A program made the position numbers and the translations under genes. This document shows, in pieces, positions 36,301-45,010 of a DNA stretch of 48,991 nucleotides. Origin of the DNA: Stenotrophomonas maltophilia (GTDB taxonomy: Bacteria > Pseudomonadota > Gammaproteobacteria > Xanthomonadales > Xanthomonadaceae); the NCBI RefSeq assembly GCF_013464485.1, contig NZ_RAUX01000031.1, positions 62,884-111,874 on the forward strand. Reading direction: 5' to 3'. Every line of letters begins with the position of its first letter. Position 1 is the first letter of the stretch. The notes under the pieces were generated by a model. The model did not search any database. It saw only the letters and a program-made list of their open reading frames with translations, and was not told the DNA's origin.

Positions 36301-39300
36301 CGCGCCGTTGTTGGTGATGTCACCGACGATCGCACCGGTCGCACCACCGTTGCCGACCTGCAGCGTGCCACCGGCGTTGATGGTGGTCCCGCCGGTGTAG
36401 GTGTTGTTGCCGGTCAGCACCAGCGTGCCGCTGCCGGCCTGGGTGAGGCCGCCGCTGCCACTGACCACGCCGCCCACCGTTGCGGTGGTACCGAGGTTGT
36501 AGACCAGAGCGCCGTTGTTGGTGATGTCGCCCAGCACCGAACCGCTACTGCCACCATTGCCGATCTGCAGCGTGCTGCCAGCGTTGATGGTGGTACCGCC
36601 CGTGTAGGTATTGCTGCCGCTCAGGGTCAGCGTGCCCGTACCACTCTGCACCAGCCCACCGCTACCGCTGAGCACGCCGGCGAACGTGGTGCTGGAGTTG
36701 TTGCCGCCGGTGGTCAGCGTTGCGCCGCCCAGTGCGACGGTGCTGCCGGCCACACCGGCCAGCCCCCCGATGCTCTGGTTGCCACCGGCGCTGATATTCA
36801 GGGTACCGGTGCCGGCCAGGTTCACCGTGCTGGCACCGGACAATGTCCCGCCCGCTCCCACCGCCAGCGTGCCGCTGTTGATGGTGGTGGTGCCGGTGTT
36901 GCTGCTGGCGCCGGTCAGGGTCAGCGTGGCTGCGCCGTTCTTGATCAAACCGCCCGCGCCGGAAATCGCACCGGCCAGCGTCAGGTCGTTGCTGCCCAGC
37001 ACGTCGAGATTCGCACCCGCGCCAAGAGCGACGTTGTTGGCCAGCGTCACCGCCGCAGTGGCATCCAGCGAGCCGTTGCCCGCCACGGTGAGTGCACCGC
37101 TGCCCAGCGCAGCGTTGTTGCCGACCACCAGCCCGCCGGCATTGAGGGTGACACCGCCAGTGAAGGTATTCGCACCGCCCAGCGTCTGCACGCCCGCGCC
37201 GTCCTTGATCAACGCGCCGGTGCCACCGATGACACCGTTGAACGTGGTGTTGCCGACGCCGCCGAGGGTCAGCGTGTTGCCGCCCAGCGACACGTTCGAG
37301 CCCGCCACGCCCGCCAGCGAGCCGATGCTCTGGTTACCGCCTGCGGAGATATCAAACGCGGTGCCGGCATTGGCCAGGGTGACCGCACCGGTCGCCGCCA
37401 GGCTGCCACCGGCGCCAATGGCCAGCGTGCCGGCGTTGATGGTGGTGCCGCCGGTGAAGGTGTTGGTGCCGGTCAGGGTCTGGGTACCGGTGCCCTCCTT
37501 GATCAGCCCACCGGTGCCGCCCACGGAGCCGCCGAAGGTGCCATTGCTGGCATCGCCGATGGTCAGCGTGTTTGCGCCCAGATTCACCGTGCCGTTGCCG
37601 ACCAGCGTGCCGAACACCTGCGTGCCGGCGCCGGCCGACAGATCGAAGGTCGCGCCGCTGGCCAGGTTGACGATGCCACTGGCATGCAGGCTGGCCCCGG
37701 CCCCCAGCGCCAGCGTGCCGGCATTGATGAAAGTGCCGCCGGTATAGGTGTTGGTGCCGTTCAAGGTCAGCGTCGCCAGGCCTTCCTTGGTGAGCGAGCC
37801 GGTGCCGCTGAGGTTGCCGTTGAGGGTCAGATCGTTGCTGCCCAGTACGGTCAGGCCAGCATTGAGAATGAAGTTGTTGCCCAGCGTGATTGCGCTGTTG
37901 GAATCGAGCGTGGCATTGCCGCCGACGGTGACCGTGCCGGTCCCCAGCGCTGCGTTGTTGCCCACCACCAGACCACCGGCGTTGAGGGTGACACCGCCGC
38001 TGAAGGTGCTGGCACCTGTCAGCGTCTGCACACCGGAACCGTTCTTGATCAGTCCGCCGCTGCCGCTGATCACGCCGCTGTAGGTGCTGTCGGCTACGCC
38101 CCCCAGGGTCAGCGAATTGCCGCCCAGCGCCACCGTGCTGCCAGCCACACCCGCCAGCGAACCGATGCTCTGGTTGCCGCCACCGGAGATATCCAGCGTG
38201 CCGGCACCGGCAAGATTCACCGCGCCGCTGGCGGCCAGGCTGCCACCCGGGCCGATGGCCAGTGTGCCGCTGTTGATGGTGGTACCGCCGGTGTAGGTGT
38301 TGGCGCCGGTCAGGGTCACCGTGGCCGCACCATTCTTGATCAGGCCGCCGCTGCCGCTGATGACACCGCCGAGGGTCAGCGCGTTGCTGCCTAGCAGGTT
38401 CAGGTCGGCGCCGGCAGTGAGGTTGATGGCATTGCCAAGCGTCACCGCCAGACTGCTGTCCAGCGTCGCGTCGGCGCCCACGTTCAGCGCACCGGTACCC
38501 AGCGCGCTGTTGTTGCCGACCACCAGGCCGCCACCGTTCAGGGCCAGGCCACCGCTGAACAGGTTGGCGCCACCCAGGGTGAGGATGCCGGCACCGTTCT
38601 TCACCAGTCCGCCGGTGCCGGAGATCACGCCGTCGAAGGTACTGCTGCCGCCACCGCCGAGGATCAGCGAGTTGATGCCCAGACTGACCGTCGAGCCGGC
38701 CACGCCGGACAGCGAACCGATGGTCTGGTTGGCGCCGGAGGCAGAGATGTCGAAGCCCGCACCCGGTGCGGCCACGTTCACCGCACCGGTCGCGGCCAGG
38801 CTGCCACCGGCGCCCAGCGCCAGCGTACCCGCATTGATGGTGGTACCACCGGTGTAGGTATTGGTGCCGGTCAGTGTTTCAACACCGCTGCCGACCTTGG
38901 TCAGTCCACCGGTACCGGCGATCGAACCGCTGAAGGTACCGTTGGCCGCACTGCCCACTTCGATGTTGTTGGCACCCAGGTTGACCGTACCGTTGCCGAC
39001 CAGCGTACCGAACACCTGCGTGCCGTTGCCGGCGGACAGGTCCAGCGTTGCGCCGGTGGCGAGATTGACGGTGCCGCTTGCTGCGAGGCTGGCGCCGGCG
39101 CCGAGCGCCAGCGTACCGGCGTTGACGTTGGTACCGCCGGTGTAGGTGTTGATGCCGTTCAAGGTCAGCGTTGCGCCGCCGTTCTTGGTCAGGCTGCCGG
39201 TGCCGGAAAGCACACCGTTGAGGGTGAGCGCGTTGGTGCCCAGCACGGTCAACCCGGCGTTGAGCACAACGTTGTTGGCCAGCGTCGCCAGCGCGGTGGT

Positions 39301-42300
39301 GTCCAGCGTGGATGCCCCCCCCACGGTGAGCGTTCCGGTTCCCAGCGCCGCGTCATTGCCCAGTACCAGGCCACCGGCATTGAGTGAGACGCCACCGCCG
39401 AAGGTATTGGCGCCGGACAGGGTCTGCACGCCTGCACCCACCTTCACCAGGCCACCACCACCATTGATCACGCCATCAAACGCGCCGTTGGCAGCGGTGC
39501 CGAAGGTCAGCGAGTTGCCACCCAGGGTCACGGTCGTGCCGGCCACACCGTTGAGCGCACCGATGGTCTGGCTGCTGCCCGCAGCGGAGATGTCGAAGCC
39601 CGCACCTGCGCCGCCGAGGGTGACATCACCCGCTGCGGCCAGGCTGCCACCGATGCCCAGTGCCAGCGTGCCGGCGTTGATGGTGGTGCCACCGGTGTAG
39701 GTGTTGGTACCGCCCAGTGTCAGTGTGGCGCTGCCGCCCTTGATCAGGCTGCCATTGCCGGCTACGCCACCGGTCAGGGTCAGTGCATTGCTGCCCGGCA
39801 GGGTCAGTGCGACGCCCGAGCCGAGATTCACCGCATTGCCCAGCGTCACCGCAGCACCCGCGTCCAGCGTGGTGCTGCTGGATACATTCAGCGCGCCAGT
39901 GCCCAGCGCACCATTGGCACCCGCTACCAGGCCACCGCCATTCAACGTCAGGCCACCGCCGAAGGTGTTGCTGTTGTTGAGGGTCAACAGGCCGACGCCA
40001 TTCTTGACCAGGCTGCCGTTGCCGCTCAGCACGCCGCCCAGCGTGACGTCGTTGCTGCCGCCCAGGGTCAACTGCGTGCCGGCACCGAAGTTCACCGCGT
40101 TGGCCAGGTTCAGCGCCAGCGTACTGTCGAGACTGACCGCACCGCCAACTCCCAGTGCCCCTGTGCCCAGCGCACCGGCATTGCCCAACAGCAGGCCACC
40201 GCCGTTGAGTGCCAGCCCGCCGCTGAACGCATTGGCGCCAGACAGCGTCTGGATGCCGGTGCCGGTCTTCACCAGTCCACCGGTGCCGCTGATTTCACCA
40301 TCGAACACGGCAGCAGCGTTGCTGCCGAAGGTCAACGAGTTGGCACCCAGCGCCAGCGTGGTACCGGCCACGCCGCTCAATGCGCCGATGGTCTGGTTTG
40401 CACCGGCGGCAGAAATATCGAAGCCCGCTCCAGCGTTGCCAAGGGTGACGCTGCCAGCCGCCGCCAGGCTGCCACCGGCCCCCAATGCCAACGTGCCGTT
40501 GTTGATGGTGGTGCCACCGGCATAGGTGTTGGCGCCGCCCAGGGTCAGGCGTGCCGCGCCGTCCTTGATCAGACCTCCCGCGCCGAACACCGGCGCAGCC
40601 AGCGTCAGGTCATTGCTGCCGAGCAGCGTCAGATTGGCACCCGCTGCCAGGCCGACGGTGTTGCCCAGGGTCAATGCGGCGGTGGTATCCAGCGAAGCGT
40701 TGCCTCCCACATCCAGTGCACCCGTGCCCAGTGCACCCGCATTGCCAAGCCGCAGCACGCCGGCATTGAGGCCCACGCCGCCGGAGAACGTATTGGGACC
40801 ATTCAAGGTCAGCGTCGAAGCCCCGTTCTTGACCAGCTCGCCGGTGCCGGCGATGACTCCACCCAGCGTCACGTCCTGACTGCCCAGCAGGTCCAGTACC
40901 GAGCCACCTGCCAGGTTCACGCCATTGCCCAGGGTGAGCGCAACGCTGCTGTCGACGGTGGCGTTGCCGCTGACATTCAATGCCCCCGTGCCGAGCGCGT
41001 CGGTGTGGCCCAGCAGCAGGCCACCGCCGTTCAGTGCCAGGCCGCCGCCAAAGGAATTGGCACCATTGAGCGTAAGTGTGCTGGCACCGTTCTTGATCAG
41101 GCTGCCCGCACCCGACACCACACCGCCCAGTGTCATGGCCTGCGAGCCCGGCAGCGTCAGCGACGCGCCGGCGCCCAGCGCCACGTTGTTGCCCAGGTTG
41201 AGCGCCGTGGCCCCATCCAGCGTGCCCGCACCGTTGACACTCAGTGTGCCGCTGCCCAGCGAGGCGCTGTTGCCCAGCAGCAGGCTGCCTGCGTTGAGCG
41301 AAAGCCCGCCACCGAACGTGTTGTTTCCGCTCAGCGTCAGCAGTGATGCGCCATTCTTGATCAGGCTGCCAGTACCGGCAACGATCCCGCTCAAGGTTAC
41401 GTTCTGGCTGCCCAGAAGCGTCAATGAGCCGGTGAGATTCACTGCATTGCTCAGGTTCAGCGCGGCATTGCCATCAAGGGAGCCATTGCCGCTCACGTTC
41501 AGCGCACCAGTGCCAAGCGCACCGTTGTTGCCCAGCAGCAGTCCGCCCGCCGCCAGGTCCAGGCCTCCACTGAAGGTATTGGCCCCACTCAGCGTCTGCG
41601 TGCCGGCCCCCTGCTTGACCAGACCACCGGTGCCGGTGATCACACTGGCAAGGGTCTGGTTGGTGGCATCACCGAAGGTGAGTGTATTGGTGCCGAGAGA
41701 AACCGTGCTGCCGGCCACGCCACTGAGCGCGCCCACGGTCTGGTTGCCGCCGGCAGACAGATCCAGCACCGCACCGACGCCACCAAGATTGACCGCACCG
41801 GTCGCGGCCAGACTGCCCCCGGCACCAATCGCCAGCGTGCCCGCATTGATGGCGGTGCCGCCGGTGTAGGTGTTGGCACCGCTCAGGGTCAGCGTCGACG
41901 CTCCGCTCTTCACCAGACTGCCGGCGCCGGTGATGACACCGCCCAGCGTCAGCGCATTGCCGCCGAGAACATTGAGCGATGCACCGCCGCCCAGATTGAT
42001 GCCGTTGCCCACACTGAGTGCCGAACTGGTATCCAGCGTGACCACGCCACCGACATTCAGTGCCCCCGTGCCCAGCGCCCCGGCATTGCCCAGCACCAGG
42101 TTGCCGGCATTGAATGCCAGCCCGCCACCGAAGGTGTTGGCACCATTGAGCGTCAGTGTTGCCGCGCCATTCTTGGTCAGCCCACCTACGCCGTCGATCA
42201 CACCGTTGAGCGTCAGTGCCTGGTTGCCCAGCAGGTTCAGCGTCCCGCCTGCCCCCAGCGTCACCGCATTGGTCAGCGACAGCCCGGTAATGCCATCGAG

Positions 42301-44250
42301 GCTCACGTTGCCACCGACACTGAGCGCACCGCTGCCCAACGCGGCGTTGTTGCCCAGCAGCAGGCCACCGCCGTTGAGTGCGACGCCGCCGCTGAGGTTG
42401 TTGACACCGGACAGGGTCTGTACCCCGGTACCCAGCTTGATCAGGCCACCGGTGCCTGCGGCGAACGTGCCGGCATAACTGGTATCGCTCACCCCACCGA
42501 GGGTCAGCGTGCGGCTGCCCAGGTTGACCGTGCCGCCGAGGCCGGCCAGCGAGCCGATGGTCTGGTTGGCAGCCGCGGAGAGATCCAGGCTGGTGCCAAC
42601 ACCTACGTTGATTGCGCCGGTGGATGACAGGCTGCCGCCAGGGCCCAGCGCCAACGCGCCGCCGAGCAGGTTGAAGGCACCGGTCAGCGCATTGCTGCCG
42701 TTCAATGTCAGAGTGCCGGCACCGCTCTTGATCAGATTGCCGGCGCCGGAAATCGAGCCGTTCAAGGACAGCGCGTTGCTACCCAGCAGGTTCAGCGAAC
42801 CGCCGCCATTGACGACCAGATTGTTGCCAAGGACGAAGCCGGCGGTGGTATCCAGCGAGGCGTTGCCACCGACGGTCAGGTTGCCGCTGCCAAGCGCGCC
42901 GGCATTGCCCAGCACCAGACCGCCGGCATTGAGGTTGACGCCACCGCCGAACAGGTTGGCGCCGCCCAGCGTCACCACACCCGTGTTGGTGACGGTCAGG
43001 CCGCCGGTACCGGTCAGCACGCCATTCAAGGCGAAGCCCTGCGTCCCGCCCAGGGTCAACGCGTTGTTGAGGGTGAAGTTGTTGCCCAGGGACAGGCCCG
43101 CGCCGCCGGCAGCGATGGCACCACCATTGACGGTGAACAGCCCGGAGCCGAACGACGTGCTGCTGTTGAAGTTGACCAGCCCGCCGCCGAGCGTGATCGC
43201 GCCGGTTCCCGACCACGGCCCCTGCAGGTTCCAGGTGCCACTGTTGACCGTCAGCCTCTGGAACCCGAGGTAGTTGCTCCAGCCGATGCTGGTGGCCGGT
43301 CCGTTGTTGCCGGCATTGTCCTGCAGCACCAGCGTGTTGTTGGCCGCACCGGCACCTGCGCCGGCATTGACGGTTCCTGCAGCGGCAACCCTCACCCCGG
43401 GTACGCCAATCAGCGTGCCTGCCGCTGCCAGGCCACCACCCGCAGCAACGCTGGACCCGGCCACGGCCGTAAAGGTATTGCCACCGGTGGAATCACCCAG
43501 ATGCACGCTGCCGCTGACCGTGCCCGCATTGGTGAACGTATTTCCGGCCGAAGCGCCCAGGCCGACACGGCCCGTGATGCTGCCGCGGTTGGTTACGTTG
43601 GCCTGCGCGCCACCGTAGGTCACCACCGACGTTGCATCTGCAAGTTGTCCCAGGCCCAGCAGCGACATCCCGATCGAACCATCGTTGACCAGGGTGGTCG
43701 TGCCACCGGCAGCATTCTGCGCGGTCACGGCCTGGCCGCCGAAGCCGAGCAGGGTGCCGATATTGAAGATGCCTTTGATCTGGCCACCGGTCTCGTTGTT
43801 GACCGTGATCGCGCTGCCACCGGCCGTGTTGTTGCCGACCACCAGGCCGGCAGCGGCCAGGCTCAGCCCACCGGTCAGGAACGGATCGATCGTGCCGGCG
43901 TTGTTGACGGTGGTGTTGCTGCCGGTCAGCGTCACCGCATTGCCGCCAAGCAGCGGCGGCACGCTGAACACTGCGCCGCTGGCGATGTTGAGGGTCAGTC
44001 CGCTGGTGCCATTGACGTAGTTGGTGATGTTGGTCGCGCCATCGCAACTGACCGTGGTGGTTCCCGTGCACGCTGCGAACGCCGAACTACTGGCCAGCGT
44101 GGCAGCCAGGGCAATGGCAAGCTGGTGGGTTCTCAACCGGGGCGAACGTGGCGATGTGACCGCGCTTCCGCCGGGATTCTGGGCGACCTCCGAAGCAACC
44201 TGCATTACGCCGAGGGCACGATTGAAAACCAGACGGTAAATGCGGTTCAT
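33358..44250 (-). CDS. giant autotransporter (type V secretion) with PATR-type beta-strand repeats
   Basis: A 3630-residue surface protein. It starts with an extended signal peptide region (MNRIYRLVFNRALGVMQVASE) and a Sec signal ending at SSAFA near residue 59. A short region with two cysteines follows (CTGTTTVSC). The passenger consists of autotransporter-associated beta-strand repeats with NTYTGGTTIN-type turns. From about residue 375 to 2530 it has irregular composite units with ten NQTIG/TQVFG-type segments. Eight exact 69-residue units come next. Residues about 3353-3630 form the beta-barrel translocator ending in RVGF. ATG 44250 has GGAG eight bases upstream; the frame to 44352 lacks this. 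Such proteins act in adhesion or biofilm; this is inferred. Confidence 0.95.
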   Translation of the reverse strand: MNRIYRLVFNRALGVMQVASEVAQNPGGSAVTSPRSPRLRTHQLAIALAATLASSSAFAACTGTTTVSCDGATNITNYVNGTSGLTLNIASGAVFSVPPLLGGNAVTLTGSNTTVNNAGTIDPFLTGGLSLAAAGLVVGNNTAGGSAITVNNETGGQIKGIFNIGTLLGFGGQAVTAQNAAGGTTTLVNDGSIGMSLLGLGQLADATSVVTYGGAQANVTNRGSITGRVGLGASAGNTFTNAGTVSGSVHLGDSTGGNTFTAVAGSSVAAGGGLAAAGTLIGVPGVRVAAAGTVNAGAGAGAANNTLVLQDNAGNNGPATSIGWSNYLGFQRLTVNSGTWNLQGPWSGTGAITLGGGLVNFNSSTSFGSGLFTVNGGAIAAGGAGLSLGNNFTLNNALTLGGTQGFALNGVLTGTGGLTVTNTGVVTLGGANLFGGGVNLNAGGLVLGNAGALGSGNLTVGGNASLDTTAGFVLGNNLVVNGGGSLNLLGSNALSLNGSISGAGNLIKSGAGTLTLNGSNALTGAFNLLGGALALGPGGSLSSTGAINVGVGTSLDLSAAANQTIGSLAGLGGTVNLGSRTLTLGGVSDTSYAGTFAAGTGGLIKLGTGVQTLSGVNNLSGGVALNGGGLLLGNNAALGSGALSVGGNVSLDGITGLSLTNAVTLGAGGTLNLLGNQALTLNGVIDGVGGLTKNGAATLTLNGANTFGGGLAFNAGNLVLGNAGALGTGALNVGGVVTLDTSSALSVGNGINLGGGASLNVLGGNALTLGGVITGAGSLVKSGASTLTLSGANTYTGGTAINAGTLAIGAGGSLAATGAVNLGGVGAVLDLSAGGNQTVGALSGVAGSTVSLGTNTLTFGDATNQTLASVITGTGGLVKQGAGTQTLSGANTFSGGLDLAAGGLLLGNNGALGTGALNVSGNGSLDGNAALNLSNAVNLTGSLTLLGSQNVTLSGIVAGTGSLIKNGASLLTLSGNNTFGGGLSLNAGSLLLGNSASLGSGTLSVNGAGTLDGATALNLGNNVALGAGASLTLPGSQAMTLGGVVSGAGSLIKNGASTLTLNGANSFGGGLALNGGGLLLGHTDALGTGALNVSGNATVDSSVALTLGNGVNLAGGSVLDLLGSQDVTLGGVIAGTGELVKNGASTLTLNGPNTFSGGVGLNAGVLRLGNAGALGTGALDVGGNASLDTTAALTLGNTVGLAAGANLTLLGSNDLTLAAPVFGAGGLIKDGAARLTLGGANTYAGGTTINNGTLALGAGGSLAAAGSVTLGNAGAGFDISAAGANQTIGALSGVAGTTLALGANSLTFGSNAAAVFDGEISGTGGLVKTGTGIQTLSGANAFSGGLALNGGGLLLGNAGALGTGALGVGGAVSLDSTLALNLANAVNFGAGTQLTLGGSNDVTLGGVLSGNGSLVKNGVGLLTLNNSNTFGGGLTLNGGGLVAGANGALGTGALNVSSSTTLDAGAAVTLGNAVNLGSGVALTLPGSNALTLTGGVAGNGSLIKGGSATLTLGGTNTYTGGTTINAGTLALGIGGSLAAAGDVTLGGAGAGFDISAAGSSQTIGALNGVAGTTVTLGGNSLTFGTAANGAFDGVINGGGGLVKVGAGVQTLSGANTFGGGVSLNAGGLVLGNDAALGTGTLTVGGASTLDTTALATLANNVVLNAGLTVLGTNALTLNGVLSGTGSLTKNGGATLTLNGINTYTGGTNVNAGTLALGAGASLAASGTVNLATGATLDLSAGNGTQVFGTLVGNGTVNLGANNIEVGSAANGTFSGSIAGTGGLTKVGSGVETLTGTNTYTGGTTINAGTLALGAGGSLAATGAVNVAAPGAGFDISASGANQTIGSLSGVAGSTVSLGINSLILGGGGSSTFDGVISGTGGLVKNGAGILTLGGANLFSGGLALNGGGLVVGNNSALGTGALNVGADATLDSSLAVTLGNAINLTAGADLNLLGSNALTLGGVISGSGGLIKNGAATVTLTGANTYTGGTTINSGTLAIGPGGSLAASGAVNLAGAGTLDISGGGNQSIGSLAGVAGSTVALGGNSLTLGGVADSTYSGVISGSGGLIKNGSGVQTLTGASTFSGGVTLNAGGLVVGNNAALGTGTVTVGGNATLDSNSAITLGNNFILNAGLTVLGSNDLTLNGNLSGTGSLTKEGLATLTLNGTNTYTGGTFINAGTLALGAGASLHASGIVNLASGATFDLSAGAGTQVFGTLVGNGTVNLGANTLTIGDASNGTFGGSVGGTGGLIKEGTGTQTLTGTNTFTGGTTINAGTLAIGAGGSLAATGAVTLANAGTAFDISAGGNQSIGSLAGVAGSNVSLGGNTLTLGGVGNTTFNGVIGGTGALIKDGAGVQTLGGANTFTGGVTLNAGGLVVGNNAALGSGALTVAGNGSLDATAAVTLANNVALGAGANLDVLGSNDLTLAGAISGAGGLIKNGAATLTLTGASSNTGTTTINSGTLAVGAGGTLSGASTVNLAGTGTLNISAGGNQSIGGLAGVAGSTVALGGATLTTGGNNSSTTFAGVLSGSGGLVQSGTGTLTLSGSNTYTGGTTINAGSTLQIGNGGSSGSVLGDITNNGALVYNLGTTATVGGVVSGSGGLTQAGSGTLVLTGNNTYTGGTTINAGGTLQVGNGGATGAIVGDITNNGALVSNVAGNTTLGGTISGSGGLTQAGAGTLTLTGNNTYTGGTTINTGGTLQVGNGGATGAITGNVTNNGSLVFNVGGNTTVGGTISGSGALTQAGTGVLTLIGNNSYTGGTTINTGGTLQVGNGGATGTIAGDIINNGALISNVAGNTLLGGTISGSGGLTQAGSGTLVLTGTNTYSGGTTINTGGTLQLGNGGATGSITGDITNNGTLVSNVAGNTTLGGTISGSGGLTQAGSGTLTVTGNNTYTGPTTINAGGTLQVGNGGATGAIGGNVTNNGSLVFNVGGTTTVGGAISGGGGLTQAGSGTLILGGNNTYAGGTTINTGGTLQVGNGGASGAITGNVSNNGSLVFNVGGNTTVGGTISGSGGLTQAGTGTITLTGNNTYTGGTIINAGGTVQVGNGGASGSITGNITNNGGLIINTGGTTTLGGAISGGGSIVQAGPGGLNLGGNSGGFSGTGQVTGGDLNVTGNIGGQWTIGNGTTLSGTGTIGGTGGGVTVSSGGVLSPGNGPGNSGGAGNGTGTIAVGGNLTLSPGSTLGIDLGATGSDTVQVGGSANVGGSTVQVNTISPSTSYQQGQQYTVVNAGGGVNGQFASATTPSAFLTITPVYTANTANLKIDVAQTAAFTTAANTRNQFNTAAALDSLPQSGSALGLYNTVLMYDAATARSAFDQLSGEVHAASRAVLLYDNYLEEGIRQRLGSELPTVRGERTSAWLAGSGKVFRQDGDGNGDEIRANRNALMAGVDWQLGEHAVLGVAAGNQRLDTRLYDRSSRARLRGNTFGLYAQGGWNNGFAVGGSVSRGDYRTRTTREVPLLGQTLYSRQDSDVTIAQVEGSWTWTHGKTQLQPYVQFTKHWVDSDRAVEQGGSAALELESGKDTLNVSTVGVRGRWDVGSGERFPAQLTVGLGWQHASGDTDVASRNRFAVGGNAFDVYSAVMARNALVSQVGVAVGLGRNSQLSMFVQGQHGDGRRDVGGQINLRVGF
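34999..36654 (-). repeat. eight tandem 207-bp units inside the autotransporter
   Basis: The stretch equals exactly 8 x 207 bases. Each unit encodes 69 residues of the form LTQAGSGTL...NTYTGGTTIN.GGTLQVGNGGATG...NNG.L..N...TT.GG.ISGSGG. Two subtypes occur: one with DITNNGALVSNVAGN and TLGG (units 2, 4, 5), one with NVTNNGSLVFNVGG and TVGG (units 3, 6, 7). Units 1 and 8 are divergent, and a ninth partial unit follows at 34998 downwards. Confidence 0.93.
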
Positions 44251-44607
44251 CGGTAAATCTCCATGAAAAGACCAGATGGCACTGCAGGCAGTTTTTTTGA
44301 AGACAATGCGGCCCAACCTGGCTCCCGGCACGGGAACAAGGCCTGGCTTCATTAACTTCCTAAAATCTTCACACCTTCACGCGACCGCACCTGGAACAGG
44401 CAGGCCAACGCGCCCGTCAAGGCGAAAACTCCCCGATTTCGCATGACGAATGGCGGCACTGTGCGGCCGAAGGCGACAGCGGCATGTGAATCACGCGCGG
44501 TATTTTCATGACGCACGTCAAATAAAACGGGCGGACAAAATGGTTTTGCCGAAAATGCATATACCTTCAGCAGGCGGAGATTCCCTTCTCCGCCCAACCA
44601 AATACAT
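44251..44607. other. A+T-richer leader/promoter region of the autotransporter
   Basis: No gene seen. The minus-strand leader contains GGAG before ATG 44250. Further up, the perfect palindrome TGACGCACGTCA (44509-44520) and GTGAATCAC (44486-44494) could be operator sites. No clear -35/-10 pair was found. A hairpin of GGCGGAGA/TCTCCGCC at 44573-44594 follows the sugE stop on the minus strand. Confidence 0.45.
44573..44594 (-). terminator. hairpin after the SMR gene
   Basis: Perfect 8-bp arms GGCGGAGA/TCTCCGCC with a six-base loop, 13 bases after the stop codon. No T run follows, so termination efficiency is uncertain. Confidence 0.45.
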
Positions 44608-44925
44608 TCAGCTGCTCGAGAGTTTCATCAGCACCAGGCCGGAAACGATCAGCACCGCCGCTCCGATCCGCATCGGGCTGACCTGTTCGCCCAGGAAAAC
44701 GATGCCGACCACGAACGCGCCGACGGCGCCGATGCCGGTCCAGATCGTGTAGGCGGTACCCAATGGCAGGCTGCGCATGGCCACGGCCAGCAGCCAGAAG
44801 CTGGCGATCATTCCGATGATCGTGACCACGGTGGGAGTGAGCCTGGTGAAGCCTTCGGACTGCTTCATGGACACGGCCCAGACGATTTCCAGCAGGCCGG
44901 CGAACAACAGATAGATCCAGGCCAT
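44608..44925 (-). CDS. sugE: SMR-family guanidinium exporter (SugE/Gdx type)
   Basis: A 105-residue small multidrug resistance protein with four helices. The essential Glu13 lies in FAGLLEIVWAVSMK. TAYTIWTGIGAVGAFVVGI and a final helix MRIGAAVLIVSGLVLMKLSS complete it. The pattern fits the Gdx group, which exports guanidinium in exchange for protons, rather than the EmrE drug exporters. ATG 44925 directly follows a GAGGAG site; the open frame to 45087 covers the leader RNA. The guanidine-II riboswitch in the leader supports the guanidinium role. Confidence 0.93.
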   Translation of the reverse strand: MAWIYLLFAGLLEIVWAVSMKQSEGFTRLTPTVVTIIGMIASFWLLAVAMRSLPLGTAYTIWTGIGAVGAFVVGIVFLGEQVSPMRIGAAVLIVSGLVLMKLSSS

Positions 44926-44930
44926 GACGG

Positions 44931-45010
44931 CCCTCCTCTTGGCAGGGCCAGGCCGTCCTGGTCTTTGATTCCCGATGTGGGGGAGGCCGTTCCTCCTGGC
45001 CGGCATTCTA
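44931..45010 (-). promoter_or_regulatory. guanidine-II (mini-ykkC) riboswitch leader of the SMR gene, with -10 box
   Basis: On the minus strand TAGAAT (45005-45010) is followed after about 8 bases by two hairpins. The first is GGAGG-AACGG-CCTCC (44982-44996). The second is CCAGG-ACGG-CCTGG (44948-44961). They are separated by 20 bases. Twin hairpins with ACGR loops define the mini-ykkC class. The second hairpin overlaps an alternative stem, GGCCCT with AGGGCC, which encloses and includes part of the GAGGAG ribosome site (44931-44936 side). Ligand binding would therefore free translation. The first loop has one extra A. Confidence 0.8.

Noticed and set aside
34999-36654. Regular direct repeats that could suggest a CRISPR array
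   Set aside because: The unit is 207 bases without short repeat/spacer structure, and every unit keeps the reading frame of a beta-strand repeat protein.
33412-38394. A 1660-codon open frame on the plus strand opposite the autotransporter
   Set aside because: It is the mirror of a repetitive, G+C-biased coding sequence without stop-forming codons. The translation is low-complexity and shows the same 207-bp period, while the minus strand has signal peptide, repeats and barrel.
44352-44597. An 81-codon minus-strand frame upstream of the autotransporter
   Set aside because: No ribosome site and no recognisable features. It lies in the leader/terminator region between sugE and the autotransporter.
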